Shown: positions 17,022 to 26,202, counted from the stretch's first letter. The stretch: 64,000 nucleotides of DNA from JBGUVL01 sp964370395 (GCA_964370395.1 CAYJIZ010000010.1:1-64000); one strand, 5' to 3'. Notes: a model not told the origin generated them from the sequence alone. Numbers and translations: made by a program.

Positions 17022-17681
17022 ATGATTCGTACTGTTATTTTTGATTTGGATGGAACGTTAATTGATAGCGAGCGTATTTATTTTGAAACGTATCGCAAAG
17101 CATGCAATGATTTTAATGGGGATATTGATTTGGAATTTTTTAAAGATTTATTAGGGAAGCCACAAGCATATGATAAAGAAATGCTGTTGGCACGCTTTGG
17201 AGAACAGTTTCCTGTAGACGAAGTGGTGAGAAGACATGTGAAATACAGCCAAGAACACTTTGAAAAAGAAGGAGTACCTTTAAAAGAAGGAACATTGGAT
17301 GTATTGCGTTATTTAAAAGAACACCAATACCAAGTTGTGGTTGCCTCTTCTTCACATCGTGAACGCATTCATCATGTATTAGTGGAAACAGGGATGCTTC
17401 CATATGTGGATGCGTATGTTGGAGGCGATGAAGTTAAAAATGGAAAACCAGATCCTTCTATCTTTTTAGAAGCAGCAAGCCGTGTTGATGCACAAGCGAG
17501 TGAATGTGTTGTTGTAGAAGATAGTGAAGCAGGAATGCAAGCAGGGTACAATGCGAAGATGAAAGTGATTGGTGTTCCTGATTTAAAGTATCCTGAACCA
17601 GCGTTTGTCGCAATGGCAGATGCGATTGTGCCAGAAATTGGATGTGTGAAAGAGGAAGTAGAAAAGATGTCATCTTTGTAG
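17022..17681 (+). CDS. HAD-superfamily hydrolase, beta-phosphoglucomutase-like subgroup
   Basis: The 219-residue protein has the HAD motifs in order: DLDGTLIDSE at the N-terminus with the nucleophile and acid-base aspartates, VVASSS as motif II, the Lys of KNGKPDPSIF, and VVEDSEAGMQAG with the metal-binding acid pair. The helical cap lies between motifs I and II as in subclass IA enzymes. It is probably a small-molecule phosphatase or phosphomutase. Nothing in the context fixes the substrate. It is nearly contiguous with the following YitT gene, so the two are co-transcribed. Confidence 0.88.
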   Translation: MIRTVIFDLDGTLIDSERIYFETYRKACNDFNGDIDLEFFKDLLGKPQAYDKEMLLARFGEQFPVDEVVRRHVKYSQEHFEKEGVPLKEGTLDVLRYLKEHQYQVVVASSSHRERIHHVLVETGMLPYVDAYVGGDEVKNGKPDPSIFLEAASRVDAQASECVVVEDSEAGMQAGYNAKMKVIGVPDLKYPEPAFVAMADAIVPEIGCVKEEVEKMSSL

Positions 17682-17690
17682 GTGGATATG

Positions 17691-18554
17691 ATGAAAATAA
17701 ACAAGAAAACAAAATTTATATTACGTGCGATTGTTGTTATTTTTGCTTCGTTTGTTTCTGCTGTGAACATTAACAGTTTTGTTAGTGCAGGAGGATTATT
17801 CCCTGGTGGATTTAATGGAATCACCGTATTTCTACAACGTTTGTTCAAAACGTATTTTGATATTGTGTTGCCATTCTCACCAATTAACATTTTATTAAAT
17901 GCCTTTCCTATTTATATCGGATTCAAAATGATTGGACGTAAGTTCACTATCCTCTCTTGTTTAATGATTATATTAACTGGGGTATTTGTTGATATTGTAC
18001 CCGTTTTACCAATTACAGAAGACCGTTTGTTGATTGCAGTATTTGGTGGATTGATCAATGGAGGAGCGATGTCATTGGCATTACGTGCAAAAGCAAGTGG
18101 TGGAGGAACGGACTTTATCGCGATGGCAATTGCGAAAAAGACCAATGCACCAGCTTGGAACTATATCTTGATACTAAATGGGGCACTCTTGTTAATCGCT
18201 GGGTATTTGTTTGGATGGGAAGCAGCTCTGTATTCGATCATTTTCCAATTTTGTTCCACACAAATTATTAATATGTTACATACCCAATACAAAAAACTTA
18301 CAATGTTTATCGTTACGGATAAGCCAGATCAAATTATCGACGCCGTAATGAAAGAAACACACCATGGGTTCACTCGCTTTGAGGGATATGGTGGGTATGC
18401 GCATGAACCACGTACGATGTTGTACACGGTCATTGGAAGTTATGAAGCAAGAAAAGTGAAAAAGATTATCAATGCCATTGATGCGAATGCGTTTGTGAAT
18501 GTGACAAAAACAGAGCAAGTCGATGGGCGATTTTACCAAAAACCAATGGATTAA
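17691..18554 (+). CDS. YitT family membrane protein (DUF2179)
   Basis: The 287-residue protein has about five hydrophobic segments in the first 200 residues, with the YitT features NINSFVSAGGLFPGGFNG and ALRAKASGGGTDFIA. A soluble C-terminal DUF2179 domain follows (MFIVTDKPDQIIDAVM to the end). The ATG at 17691 is preferred because AGGTGG at 17680 is spaced for it, although GTG 17682 and ATG 17688 are also in frame. The function of YitT proteins is not established. It shares a transcript with the HAD gene. Confidence 0.88.
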   Translation: MKINKKTKFILRAIVVIFASFVSAVNINSFVSAGGLFPGGFNGITVFLQRLFKTYFDIVLPFSPINILLNAFPIYIGFKMIGRKFTILSCLMIILTGVFVDIVPVLPITEDRLLIAVFGGLINGGAMSLALRAKASGGGTDFIAMAIAKKTNAPAWNYILILNGALLLIAGYLFGWEAALYSIIFQFCSTQIINMLHTQYKKLTMFIVTDKPDQIIDAVMKETHHGFTRFEGYGGYAHEPRTMLYTVIGSYEARKVKKIINAIDANAFVNVTKTEQVDGRFYQKPMD

Positions 18555-18555
18555 G

Positions 18556-18580
18556 AAAAGGCGACATTGCCTTTTTTTAG
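18556..18580 (+). terminator. Rho-independent terminator after yitT
   Basis: AAAAGGC, a 6-base loop, GCCTTTT and further T residues. Confidence 0.85.
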
Positions 18581-18899
18581 TTGTTTATTTTATGCATGTA
18601 AAATAATGTAAAAAACAGTAAAAAAAGATTGTAATTTATAACCGCGCCTATACGTGAAATAAATAAAAATCAAGAGTTTTATTCAGGAAATTTATATGGT
18701 ATGGTAATACTGCAATACATAAAAAGAAAATGACAAACCATACTGAAGCAGATGTGAGTAAAAATGAATACAATCATCATATTATGCTTTAAATAGAGGG
18801 AAATGTTTAATAGTAAAAAGAAAACAAAGGGTCTTTTTGGTTGTTTTTTTTATTTGTGTTTTGGTTTAAAAATCATGATCGCATAAAAAAATAAGGCAT

Positions 18900-18918
18900 T
18901 TGTTCCATTGTGGAACAA
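18900..18918. promoter_or_regulatory. Palindromic candidate operator upstream of nrdDG
   Basis: TTGTTCCA-TTG-TGGAACAA is an 8-bp perfect inverted repeat with a 3-base centre. The form is typical of a dimeric repressor site. It does not match the NrdR box as I know it, so the binding protein is unknown. Confidence 0.55.
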
Positions 18919-18929
18919 CGTGTTTTCGT

Positions 18930-18991
18930 ACTTATGAAAAATAGTTATATTCTTACATTTTGGTGTAATAAAATAATTAATTTTCATAAGT
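18930..18991. repeat. 11-bp inverted repeat pair upstream of nrdDG
   Basis: ACTTATGAAAA at 18930-18940 is the exact reverse complement of 18981-18991, 40 bases apart. It may be a pair of protein sites or a long-range RNA hairpin in the leader of nrdD. Confidence 0.55.
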
Positions 18992-19066
18992 TAGCATGAT
19001 GATTTTGGTATATAATTGTAAATACAGAAGTACACTAATTTGGATAAAATGGGAGGTTAATTTAGT

Positions 19067-21424
19067 ATGATCACTGTAATTAAAAAAAGGGATGGAAGAG
19101 AGATTCATTTTGCACCTGAAAAAATCACGAGAGCGATTTATTTGGCTGCAGATCGCGCTGCGAAAGAGGGCGGAAAAGAAGCAAGTTATGAAATGGCAGA
19201 GAGTATTACGGATAAAGTAGTACACTTATTAAATAAAGAATTCAAAGATGAAATTCCAACAGTTGAACAAGTGCAAGATGCGGTTGTTAAGACGTTGATT
19301 GAAACGGGACATGCGAAAACAAGTGAGCTATATATTTTATATCGTGCAGAACGTAGTCGCATTCGTGATTTAAAATCACGCTTGATGCAATCAATTGGGG
19401 AAATTACTTTTTCTGATGCAAAAGATTCTGATATGAAACGTGACAATGCGAACATTGATGGAAATACAGCAATGGGTACAATGTTGCAATATGGAAGTAC
19501 GGTATCAAAAGAATTTTGTATGAAACAAGTGATGAATCCAAAGTATGCGATGTTGCATGAAAATGGAGACATTCATATTCATGATATGGACTTTATGAAT
19601 ATGGGAACGTTAACTTGTTGCCAAATTGATTTAGAAAAATTATTCAAAGATGGGTTTTCTACAGGACATGGTTTCTTAAGAGAACCAAAAGATATTTCGA
19701 GTTATGCAGCGCTAGCAGCGATTGCAGTACAAAGTAACCAAAATGATCAACATGGGGGACAAAGTATTCCTGCATTTGATTACTACTTGTCAAAAGGGGT
19801 AGCAAAAACGTTTGAAAAATTGTATTACTCCAATGCGTGCAAAGCGATGAAGTTAATGATCCACAATGAGTACGACAAAAAGAAATTGATGGAAAAAACA
19901 AAAGAAAAAACGAATATTGTTCCTGCAATCGATTTGAATGATGCGTTTGTGGAAGTGTTTAAAACAGTATTAAAAGAAGATTACTGGTTAAATGAAGAAC
20001 AAATTAAAACAGTGTTAGAATTTGCTTATGAAGAAGCGTACCATGAAACGGACAAAAAGACATACCAAGCAATGGAAGGATTCATTCATAATTTAAATAC
20101 GATGCATTCTAGAGCGGGAGCACAAGTTCCGTTCTCAAGCATTAACTTTGGAACTGACATTTCTGCAGAAGGTAGAATGTTAACGAAAAACTTATTATTA
20201 GCGCAAGAAGCTGGTTTAGGAAATGGAGAAACACCAATTTTCCCAATCTTGATTTTCAAGGTAAAAGAAGGGGTGAACTACAATCCAGAAGATCCTAACT
20301 ATGACTTGTTTAAGTTAAGTTGTCGTGTGAGTGCGAAACGCTTGTTCCCTAACTTTGTGTTTATCGATGCACCATTCAACTTGAAGACATACGATCCTAA
20401 CGACTTTAAATCAGAAATCGCAACGATGGGATGTCGTACACGTGTGTTAGCAAATGTAAATGGTCCAAATACATCAGTGGGAAGAGGAAACATTTCGTTT
20501 ACTACAATTAACTTGCCACGTTTAGGAATCAAACATGGAATAAAAGGGCCAAATCAAAAATTTGATAAAGAAGGATTCTTTAAAGAGTTAGACGAAGAAT
20601 TGGATGCAGTCATTGATCAAATCTTAGAAAGAATGGAAATCCAAGGAAGTCGTAGAGTGAAAAACTTCCCATTCTTAATGGGACAACATATCTGGTTAGG
20701 TAGTGAAGAGTTATCTTGGGAAGATACGTTAGAAGAAGTAATCAAACAAGGAACATTATCGATTGGATTTATCGGATTAGCCGAATGTTTGGTTGCGTTA
20801 AATGGAAAACATCACGGAGAAAGTGAAGAAGCGCAACAATTAGGATTAGAAATTATCGCTCATATGCGTAATCGTATGGACGAAGAAACAGACAAACGTA
20901 AGTTGAACTTCTCTTTATTGGCAACACCTGCAGAAGGGTTATCAGGACGTTTTACGAAAATGGACAAAAAACGTTATGGAGAAATCGAAGGCGTAACAGA
21001 TCGCGAATATTATACGAATTCAAACCATATTCCTGTTTACTATAGCATTAATGCATTTGATAAAATTGAAAAAGAAGCACCTTATCATGCATTAACAAAC
21101 GCTGGACATATCGCATATATTGAATTGGATGGAGATCCAATTAAAAACTTAGATGCGTTTGAAGCAGTGGTTCGCTGTATGAAAGAAAGCGGTGTTGGAT
21201 ATGGAAGTATTAACCACCCAATTGACCGTGACCCAGTTTGTGGATACAGTGGTGTGATTGAAGGAGACATCTGTCCAAAATGTGGTAGAAACGAAAAAGA
21301 CAGCAATGTTAAGTTTGATCGTATTCGCCGTATTACAGGATATTTAGTAGGAACACTTGATCGCTTTAATGATGGAAAAGCAGCCGAAGAAAGAGATCGT
21401 GTAAAACATGGTATCAACAAATAA
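19067..21424 (+). CDS. nrdD: Anaerobic (class III) ribonucleoside-triphosphate reductase
   Basis: NrdD reduces ribonucleoside triphosphates to deoxy forms under anaerobic conditions with a glycyl radical. The 785-residue protein has an N-terminal ATP-cone (VIKKRDGREIHFAPEKITRA), a radical-domain core with HIHDMDF, a zinc-site region near the end (DPVCGY and CPKCGRN), and the glycyl-radical loop RITGYLVG followed by an ATP-cone-type tail. GGGAGG precedes the ATG. It overlaps nrdG, its activase, by 17 bases, so the two are coupled. The long upstream region has palindromes suggesting transcriptional control. Confidence 0.97.
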   Translation: MITVIKKRDGREIHFAPEKITRAIYLAADRAAKEGGKEASYEMAESITDKVVHLLNKEFKDEIPTVEQVQDAVVKTLIETGHAKTSELYILYRAERSRIRDLKSRLMQSIGEITFSDAKDSDMKRDNANIDGNTAMGTMLQYGSTVSKEFCMKQVMNPKYAMLHENGDIHIHDMDFMNMGTLTCCQIDLEKLFKDGFSTGHGFLREPKDISSYAALAAIAVQSNQNDQHGGQSIPAFDYYLSKGVAKTFEKLYYSNACKAMKLMIHNEYDKKKLMEKTKEKTNIVPAIDLNDAFVEVFKTVLKEDYWLNEEQIKTVLEFAYEEAYHETDKKTYQAMEGFIHNLNTMHSRAGAQVPFSSINFGTDISAEGRMLTKNLLLAQEAGLGNGETPIFPILIFKVKEGVNYNPEDPNYDLFKLSCRVSAKRLFPNFVFIDAPFNLKTYDPNDFKSEIATMGCRTRVLANVNGPNTSVGRGNISFTTINLPRLGIKHGIKGPNQKFDKEGFFKELDEELDAVIDQILERMEIQGSRRVKNFPFLMGQHIWLGSEELSWEDTLEEVIKQGTLSIGFIGLAECLVALNGKHHGESEEAQQLGLEIIAHMRNRMDEETDKRKLNFSLLATPAEGLSGRFTKMDKKRYGEIEGVTDREYYTNSNHIPVYYSINAFDKIEKEAPYHALTNAGHIAYIELDGDPIKNLDAFEAVVRCMKESGVGYGSINHPIDRDPVCGYSGVIEGDICPKCGRNEKDSNVKFDRIRRITGYLVGTLDRFNDGKAAEERDRVKHGINK

Positions 21425-21944
21425 AATTCGCTTAGCGAGTGATTTGGATTTTGATAGCATTGTCGATGGACCAGGATTACGTATTGTTGTGTGGACACAA
21501 GGTTGTCCACACAACTGCGTTGGATGCCATAATCCACAAACCCATGATAGCAATGGTGGTGAGTGGTATGATGTAGCACAAATCATTGAGAAAATTGAAA
21601 ACAGTAAGTTGCAAAGTGGAGTAACCCTATCTGGTGGAGAACCATTTATGCAACCAGAAGCGTTGTTGCCAATTGTACAAGCGGCAAAAGCGAAAGGGTT
21701 GAACGTATGGAGTTATACAGGATTTACGTACGAACAACTGTTAGAAAACCCATCGTGCTTAGCACTTCTATCTTGTTTGGATGTGCTTGTGGATGGTCGC
21801 TTCGAAATTGACAAAAAAGATTTTCGTTTGTGGTACAAGGGAAGTAGCAATCAAAGAATTATTGATGTACAAGCTTCCTTACAGCAACAAAAAATAGTAT
21901 TAAGTGAATACGAAAAAGAAAATGAAGCAATCAAAAGGACATAA
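21408..21944 (+). CDS. nrdG: Anaerobic ribonucleotide reductase activating protein (radical SAM)
   Basis: NrdG uses S-adenosylmethionine and a [4Fe-4S] cluster to generate the glycyl radical on NrdD. The 178-residue protein has the cluster motif CPHNCVGC (CxxxCxxC) within TQGCPHNCVGCHNPQTHD. It also has the SAM-binding GGEP (SGGEPFMQPEA) and DVLVDGRFE, a motif of NrdG activases. Its start lies inside nrdD. A strong terminator ends the operon. Confidence 0.97.
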   Translation: MVSTNKIRLASDLDFDSIVDGPGLRIVVWTQGCPHNCVGCHNPQTHDSNGGEWYDVAQIIEKIENSKLQSGVTLSGGEPFMQPEALLPIVQAAKAKGLNVWSYTGFTYEQLLENPSCLALLSCLDVLVDGRFEIDKKDFRLWYKGSSNQRIIDVQASLQQQKIVLSEYEKENEAIKRT

Positions 21945-21967
21945 CAATCGTTATGTCCTTATTTTTT
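21935..21967 (+). terminator. Rho-independent terminator of nrdDG
   Basis: AAGGACATAAC, a 4-base loop, GTTATGTCCTT, then ATTTTTT. It also lies at the end of the converging minus-strand gene and may work in both directions. Confidence 0.9.
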
Positions 21968-23246
21968 AGCCTGCTAATTGTTTTGAATTATCAAACTCTT
22001 TCACAAAATGAAATTGAAAACCATCTTCACTTTGATACAGTGCTTTTACTAAATACCCATCTTTTCCATAATCCCCACTTTCGCCTTGGCCTACTTCCAC
22101 ATAAATGATGCCATTTTCTTGGTAGATGTACTCGACATTAACGAAGGGATGATACCCCAGTTGTTTTGTTGTTTCCACTACTTCAGGAAGCACGATTTCT
22201 TGGATACTTGCAAAGTTGTCATTACTATAATAAAGCGTAGCTAAACTTGTTTGCGATGTAGAACGAATGGGTGAAATGTATGCTGTTGTATCATTTGTAT
22301 ACAGTAAGGAGCCATATTGGTCAAATGGCAACAAGCTTGTGTCTTCAAACTGCCAGTTTTTCAAATCACTTGTTTTGCTGATGGCGTAATAATCGTGTCC
22401 TAAAGAGCGATCCCCAGCAAAAGATACATAATAATACTGTTCCGTTTTCGTTAAGGTAATATTACTTCCTTCTACAAAACGAGGATGAATACTTGATTTT
22501 TGCCATGTCTTGGCAGCATCAAGTGAGTACACAAGATACAATCCATCGTTTGAATTGTAAGCAAGAAAACCAGTGAAGTCCTTACTGATGAGGTAAGAGC
22601 CATCTTTTAAATAAACATCGTACCTTAACGCGTTAGCATAAGCGATGTCATCATAAGGCACATCTACTTTTTTCGCTGTTTTATTAAAGTCATATGTTAC
22701 ATAGAGCGTTTGCTCATCAATGAAGTAAGAAGCTTCCTTGTCAACTGTATCGTATGGTTTGCTTTGTTGTGTACGCAAAGAAGAATCGCTTGCTAATTGG
22801 TATTGTACTGGTGTCATAAGTACTTTGACTTGGTACGTATCTACTTTTCTTTTTAATTGTAAGACAAGTTGTCCTGTTATTTTATTATCTTCGTTTTGAA
22901 ACAAATGAAAGTTATCATTCGCAAAGTAAGAAGGGATGGATTTCGCAAAAGTAAAATAAAAGGAATAATCGACTTGTACGTAACCTTTTTGTTCATCCAA
23001 TACTTCAACATTATCGATATTCACACGATTGATTTGTTTGTCAAAAGGCAAATACCAATGTTCGTATTGTGTGATGTACTCTTCCACTAGGGTTTCGGAA
23101 GCTTCTTCGATTGTTGCATTTTTCTTTGTTAGTTTTGCATTTAAAAGCGGGTCGTACTCAATTGCGTTCGACAACAAAAAAATCGTAGTTAGAAAAGCAA
23201 TCATGAAAAAGATTGAAAAAGATATGATCTTAGCTTTTTTAGACAT
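21966..23246 (-). CDS. Membrane-anchored protein with BNR/sialidase-like repeats
   Basis: The product (426 residues from ATG 23246, placed after GGGAGGA) starts with a basic stretch and one hydrophobic helix (IISFSIFFMIAFLTTIFLL). It therefore acts outside the membrane, either anchored or cleaved. The rest is beta-rich with propeller-like repeats: LYLVYSLDAAKTWQKSS resembles an Asp-box, with further YYAISKTSDLKNWQFED and LATLYYSNDNFASIQE. I see no catalytic sialidase arrangement (no clear FRIP and Arg triad), so an enzymatic role is unsupported. It is monocistronic, converging on nrdDG. The function is unknown. Confidence 0.7.
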   Translation of the reverse strand: MSKKAKIISFSIFFMIAFLTTIFLLSNAIEYDPLLNAKLTKKNATIEEASETLVEEYITQYEHWYLPFDKQINRVNIDNVEVLDEQKGYVQVDYSFYFTFAKSIPSYFANDNFHLFQNEDNKITGQLVLQLKRKVDTYQVKVLMTPVQYQLASDSSLRTQQSKPYDTVDKEASYFIDEQTLYVTYDFNKTAKKVDVPYDDIAYANALRYDVYLKDGSYLISKDFTGFLAYNSNDGLYLVYSLDAAKTWQKSSIHPRFVEGSNITLTKTEQYYYVSFAGDRSLGHDYYAISKTSDLKNWQFEDTSLLPFDQYGSLLYTNDTTAYISPIRSTSQTSLATLYYSNDNFASIQEIVLPEVVETTKQLGYHPFVNVEYIYQENGIIYVEVGQGESGDYGKDGYLVKALYQSEDGFQFHFVKEFDNSKQLAG

Positions 23247-23345
23247 GGAAAATCCTCCCAATTATTAAACTAATTATACTACATTTACAATAAGAAAAAA
23301 GAAACATATCTTTTTTCTTCCTTTTTAATCAAGTATAATAAAAGT

Positions 23346-23885
23346 ATGAAAATTACAGAGATCGCAAAGCAACTCGCTACACCATATCTAAAGGAAGGTG
23401 CCGTTTGTGTTGATTTCACATTAGGAAACGCAAACGATAGTACTTTCTTTTTATCGTATCCTATTCAACGTTTGTATGCATTTGAAATACAAGCGCACGT
23501 GTTTGAAAAAAGTGCAGCGAAGGTAAAAGATTCGCGTGCTCATTTGTTTTGTGTAGGACATGAAAATGTATTGGCTTATGTGAAAGAACCAATCGATCTC
23601 GGTATTTTTAATTTTGGTTATTGTCCAAATGAAGATTCAAGTATTACTACTCTGCTTTCGACTAGTAAAAAGGCAGTGGAAGATGCGCTGACTTTACTAA
23701 AAGTGCATGGTAAATTAATCTTGGTTCTTTATGTAGGACACAAACAAGGAAAAAAGGAAGCCAACTATTTTAGTGAATGGGTGAAAACACTAGATGAGAA
23801 GCGTTATGAAGTGATGAAAATCACATTAGAAAACAGAAAAGAGTGTCCATTTATTATTACGATTGAGAAAGTTAAGGGAAGTTAG
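23346..23885 (+). CDS. mnmM: MnmM-like tRNA (mnm5s2U34) methyltransferase (YtqB family)
   Basis: The 179-residue class I SAM methyltransferase resembles B. subtilis YtqB, now named MnmM, which adds the methyl group to nm5s2U34 in tRNA. Supporting motifs are the SAM loop VDFTLGNANDSTFFLS, LYAFEIQ, the catalytic-region IFNFGYCPNEDSSITT, and the ending KLILVLYVGHKQGK and CPFIITIEK. These follow the order seen in the family. It is followed one base after its stop by a radical SAM gene and is likely in an operon with it. Paired aminomethyl-U34 genes are not in this window. Confidence 0.82.
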   Translation: MKITEIAKQLATPYLKEGAVCVDFTLGNANDSTFFLSYPIQRLYAFEIQAHVFEKSAAKVKDSRAHLFCVGHENVLAYVKEPIDLGIFNFGYCPNEDSSITTLLSTSKKAVEDALTLLKVHGKLILVLYVGHKQGKKEANYFSEWVKTLDEKRYEVMKITLENRKECPFIITIEKVKGS

Positions 23886-23886
23886 T

Positions 23887-24771
23887 ATGCAAGAAGAGAA
23901 AGCAAAAAGTATTGTAAGTACGATAAAACATGGTGATAAATGGTTTGGTAGTGACTACAATATGAATTTGTATCGCGGTTGTTGCCATGGCTGTATTTAT
24001 TGCGATAGTCGTAGTTCCTGTTACCAGGTTGAGAATTTTGATACCGTGCGAAAAAAACAAGATGCTCTGTATATTTTAAACAGAGAATTGCGTAGCAAAA
24101 AGAAGAAAGGGGTCATTGGCATTGGTGCGATGTCAGATTCCTATAATCCTTTTGAAAAAGAAGAAATGCTGACAAGAGAGGCATTGAAGTTAATCAATTA
24201 CTATGGATTTGGGGTTTCTTTGGAAACCAAAAGTGATTTAATCGTAAGAGATCTGGATGTCTTTAAGAAAATCAATGAGAGTAGTGATGTCATTTTAAAA
24301 CTTACGATTACGTGTGCAGATGATGCGTTAAGTAAAAAAATAGAACCAAACGTTTGTGTCTCTTCCAAACGATTTGCAGCACTTCGTCAAATTAGTGATG
24401 CGGGAATTTTCTGTGGTGTATTAATGACACCACTGTTACCATTTGTGAACGATGACGAAAAAAACATTATCGAAATCGTAAGAAAAGCAAAGGAAGCAGG
24501 TGCGAAATTCGTCTTCTCGATATTTGGTGTAACATTACGCGATAACCAAAGGGATTACTTCTTTGAAAGAATCGATGCATTATTTCCTGGTATGTCGTTT
24601 CGTTATCGCCAAGCATTTCATCAAAACTATGTTTGTCATATTACACAATGGCAAAGAAAGAAATACGTGTTTGAACAAGCGTGCAAACAGTATGGCTTAT
24701 TGTATGAGATGAAAGATATCATTCAAGCATACAAACAAAAAAAGCAGAGTGAACAGTTACAGTTATTTTAG
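23887..24771 (+). CDS. SPL-family radical SAM protein
   Basis: The 294-residue protein has the radical SAM cluster motif in YRGCCHGCIYCDSR (CxxxCxxC) near residue 35, then GAMSDSYNPFEKE and VSLETKSDLIVRD. These match the Rv2578c/SPL-like family related to spore photoproduct lyase. It lacks obvious extra cluster cysteines. Start 23887 is chosen because AAGGGAAG lies upstream; the open frame extends back inside mnmM. Members of this subfamily have no firmly known reaction, and DNA photoproduct repair should not be assumed. A GNAT gene follows after 11 bases. Confidence 0.82.
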   Translation: MQEEKAKSIVSTIKHGDKWFGSDYNMNLYRGCCHGCIYCDSRSSCYQVENFDTVRKKQDALYILNRELRSKKKKGVIGIGAMSDSYNPFEKEEMLTREALKLINYYGFGVSLETKSDLIVRDLDVFKKINESSDVILKLTITCADDALSKKIEPNVCVSSKRFAALRQISDAGIFCGVLMTPLLPFVNDDEKNIIEIVRKAKEAGAKFVFSIFGVTLRDNQRDYFFERIDALFPGMSFRYRQAFHQNYVCHITQWQRKKYVFEQACKQYGLLYEMKDIIQAYKQKKQSEQLQLF

Positions 24772-24782
24772 GGGGAGAAACA

Positions 24783-25322
24783 ATGGAACAAGTATTGATT
24801 CGTAAAGTAAAAAGTGATGATGTGCAAGCACTAGTGGATATCTATGCACCCTATGTGTTACATAGCGCGATCACATTTGAATACGAAGTACCAAGCGTTC
24901 AACAATTCGCATCAAGAGTGGCAACGATAAGTAAAGAATACCCTTATTATGTTGCGCTAATGGATGAAGAAATCGTCGCGTATGCCTATGCATCGACATT
25001 TAAAGATCGCAGTGCATACCAATGGAGTGTGGAAGTGAGTGTGTATTTGGTTGACAAAGCAAAAGGAAAAAAGATTGCAAGTCAACTGTATGCAAAATTA
25101 GAAGAGGATTTGCTTGCGATGGGTATTCATAATGTATATGCATGCATTACGTATCCTAATGATGTAAGCATTCGCTTTCATGAAAAGCAAGGATTTCAAA
25201 CGATTGGGCATTTTCATAAGTGTGGATTCAAACACGATCAATGGTGGGACATGATTTGGATGGAAAAGCACTTAAAAGCGCATAATAAAGCGCCCAAAGC
25301 ATGGAAAGAAGAGAAAAAATAA
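24783..25322 (+). CDS. GNAT acetyltransferase, phosphinothricin/methionine-sulfoximine type
   Basis: The 179-residue protein aligns in layout with the Pat/MnaT subgroup: VDIYAPYVLHSAITFEYE at the start, AYAYASTFKDRSAYQWSVE in the middle, then SVYLVDKAKGKKIASQLY (acetyl-CoA loop) and VSIRFHEKQGFQTIGHFH near the end. Such enzymes acetylate the amino group of methionine sulfoximine, phosphinothricin or similar amino-acid analogues. GGGGGAGA precedes the ATG. It is close behind the radical SAM gene and probably shares its transcript. A basic tail (KAPKAWKEEKK) is unremarkable. Confidence 0.87.
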   Translation: MEQVLIRKVKSDDVQALVDIYAPYVLHSAITFEYEVPSVQQFASRVATISKEYPYYVALMDEEIVAYAYASTFKDRSAYQWSVEVSVYLVDKAKGKKIASQLYAKLEEDLLAMGIHNVYACITYPNDVSIRFHEKQGFQTIGHFHKCGFKHDQWWDMIWMEKHLKAHNKAPKAWKEEKK

Positions 25323-25364
25323 ACCATAATGAAATGGTGGGAAAGCAAAAAAATGTCAAAATAA

Positions 25365-25394
25365 TTGAAAAATAGTAATTTTTTTGTTATCCTT
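25365..25394 (+). promoter_or_regulatory. Probable promoter of aroD
   Basis: TTGAAA, an 18-base spacer and TATCCT, 26 bases before the GTG start. Confidence 0.5.
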
Positions 25395-25419
25395 TGATAG
25401 TCAAAAGGTGGGATGCCAA

Positions 25420-26124
25420 GTGAGTATAAAAAAAGTAAAAATTTGTGTTCCGATGATTGGTAAAACAAAAAACGAAATCATTGAACATGCGAAAAAAGCA
25501 GCAAAATCAAAAGCGGATATTGTGGAATGGCGCGTCGATTATTTTGAAGATGTGAAAACATTAGAGAAAGTGATCGAAGTATTAAAAGAAATTCGCGAGA
25601 TTCTAAAAGACAAAGAAATCATTTTCACATACCGTACAAGCAGCGAAGGTGGTGTTGGTAATATCAATGTACCAGAATACATGGTACTGAATAAAGCAGC
25701 CACATTATCGAAGCTAGTGGATTATGTTGATGTTGAATTATTATTGGGTGATACGATTGTGAGTAATCTAGTAAAACATGCAAATGTGCATAATGTGAAA
25801 ACAATTATGTCAAACCACGATTTGGATTCAACGCCAAGAAAAGATTTGATTAAAAATCGTCTTCAACTAATGTTAGACAAGGGAGCGGACTACGCGAAAG
25901 TAGCATGTACTCCTCGTAGTCAAGAAGATGTGGAAATGTTGATGGAAGCAGGAAAAGAAATGAATTTAGATAACACGATTGTTATCGCAATGGGTGAACT
26001 AGGAGTTGATTCTCGTTTGCACCCTGAGAAATCCAATTCATGTATGACTTTCGCTAGCCTAGATGGAAAGCTAAGTGCACCAGGGCAAGTCGACATTGAA
26101 GAAGTGTACAAAGCATTGCAATAA
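25420..26124 (+). CDS. aroD: 3-dehydroquinate dehydratase, type I
   Basis: AroD converts 3-dehydroquinate to 3-dehydroshikimate, step three of the shikimate pathway. The GTG start at 25420 follows AAAAGGTGGG and gives 234 residues. Type I hallmarks are VPMIGKTKNEI, DIVEWRVDYFED, the catalytic His in IMSNHDLDSTP, the Schiff-base Lys in YAKVACTP and MGELGVDSRL. It carries its own promoter and terminator. It is about 30 kb from the rest of the pathway (aroB to tyrA), whose operon lacks a dehydratase, so this gene probably supplies the missing step. Confidence 0.96.
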   Translation: MSIKKVKICVPMIGKTKNEIIEHAKKAAKSKADIVEWRVDYFEDVKTLEKVIEVLKEIREILKDKEIIFTYRTSSEGGVGNINVPEYMVLNKAATLSKLVDYVDVELLLGDTIVSNLVKHANVHNVKTIMSNHDLDSTPRKDLIKNRLQLMLDKGADYAKVACTPRSQEDVEMLMEAGKEMNLDNTIVIAMGELGVDSRLHPEKSNSCMTFASLDGKLSAPGQVDIEEVYKALQ

Positions 26125-26148
26125 GCCATTGAAAAATGGCTTTTTAAT
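26123..26148 (+). terminator. Rho-independent terminator after aroD
   Basis: AAGCCATT, GAAA loop, AATGGCTT and T residues. Confidence 0.85.
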
Positions 26149-26202
26149 TTGTCATTTTTGCCTGTATGTTAATGCATTTTTACAATTTTTGCATAATGAT
26201 TG

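Larger units (their letters stand above)
18581..19066. other. Long non-coding region upstream of nrdDG
   Basis: About 490 bases, very A/T-rich, with no credible gene. It holds a possible terminator-like hairpin at 18821-18851 (AAAACAA and TTGTTTT with a T run), which could end a short transcript. It also holds GTATGGT/ACCATAC arms at 18699 and 18737, the two inverted repeats listed separately, and a TATAAT at 19011-19016 that may serve nrdD. A small RNA or a complex regulatory region is possible but unproven. Confidence 0.5.
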
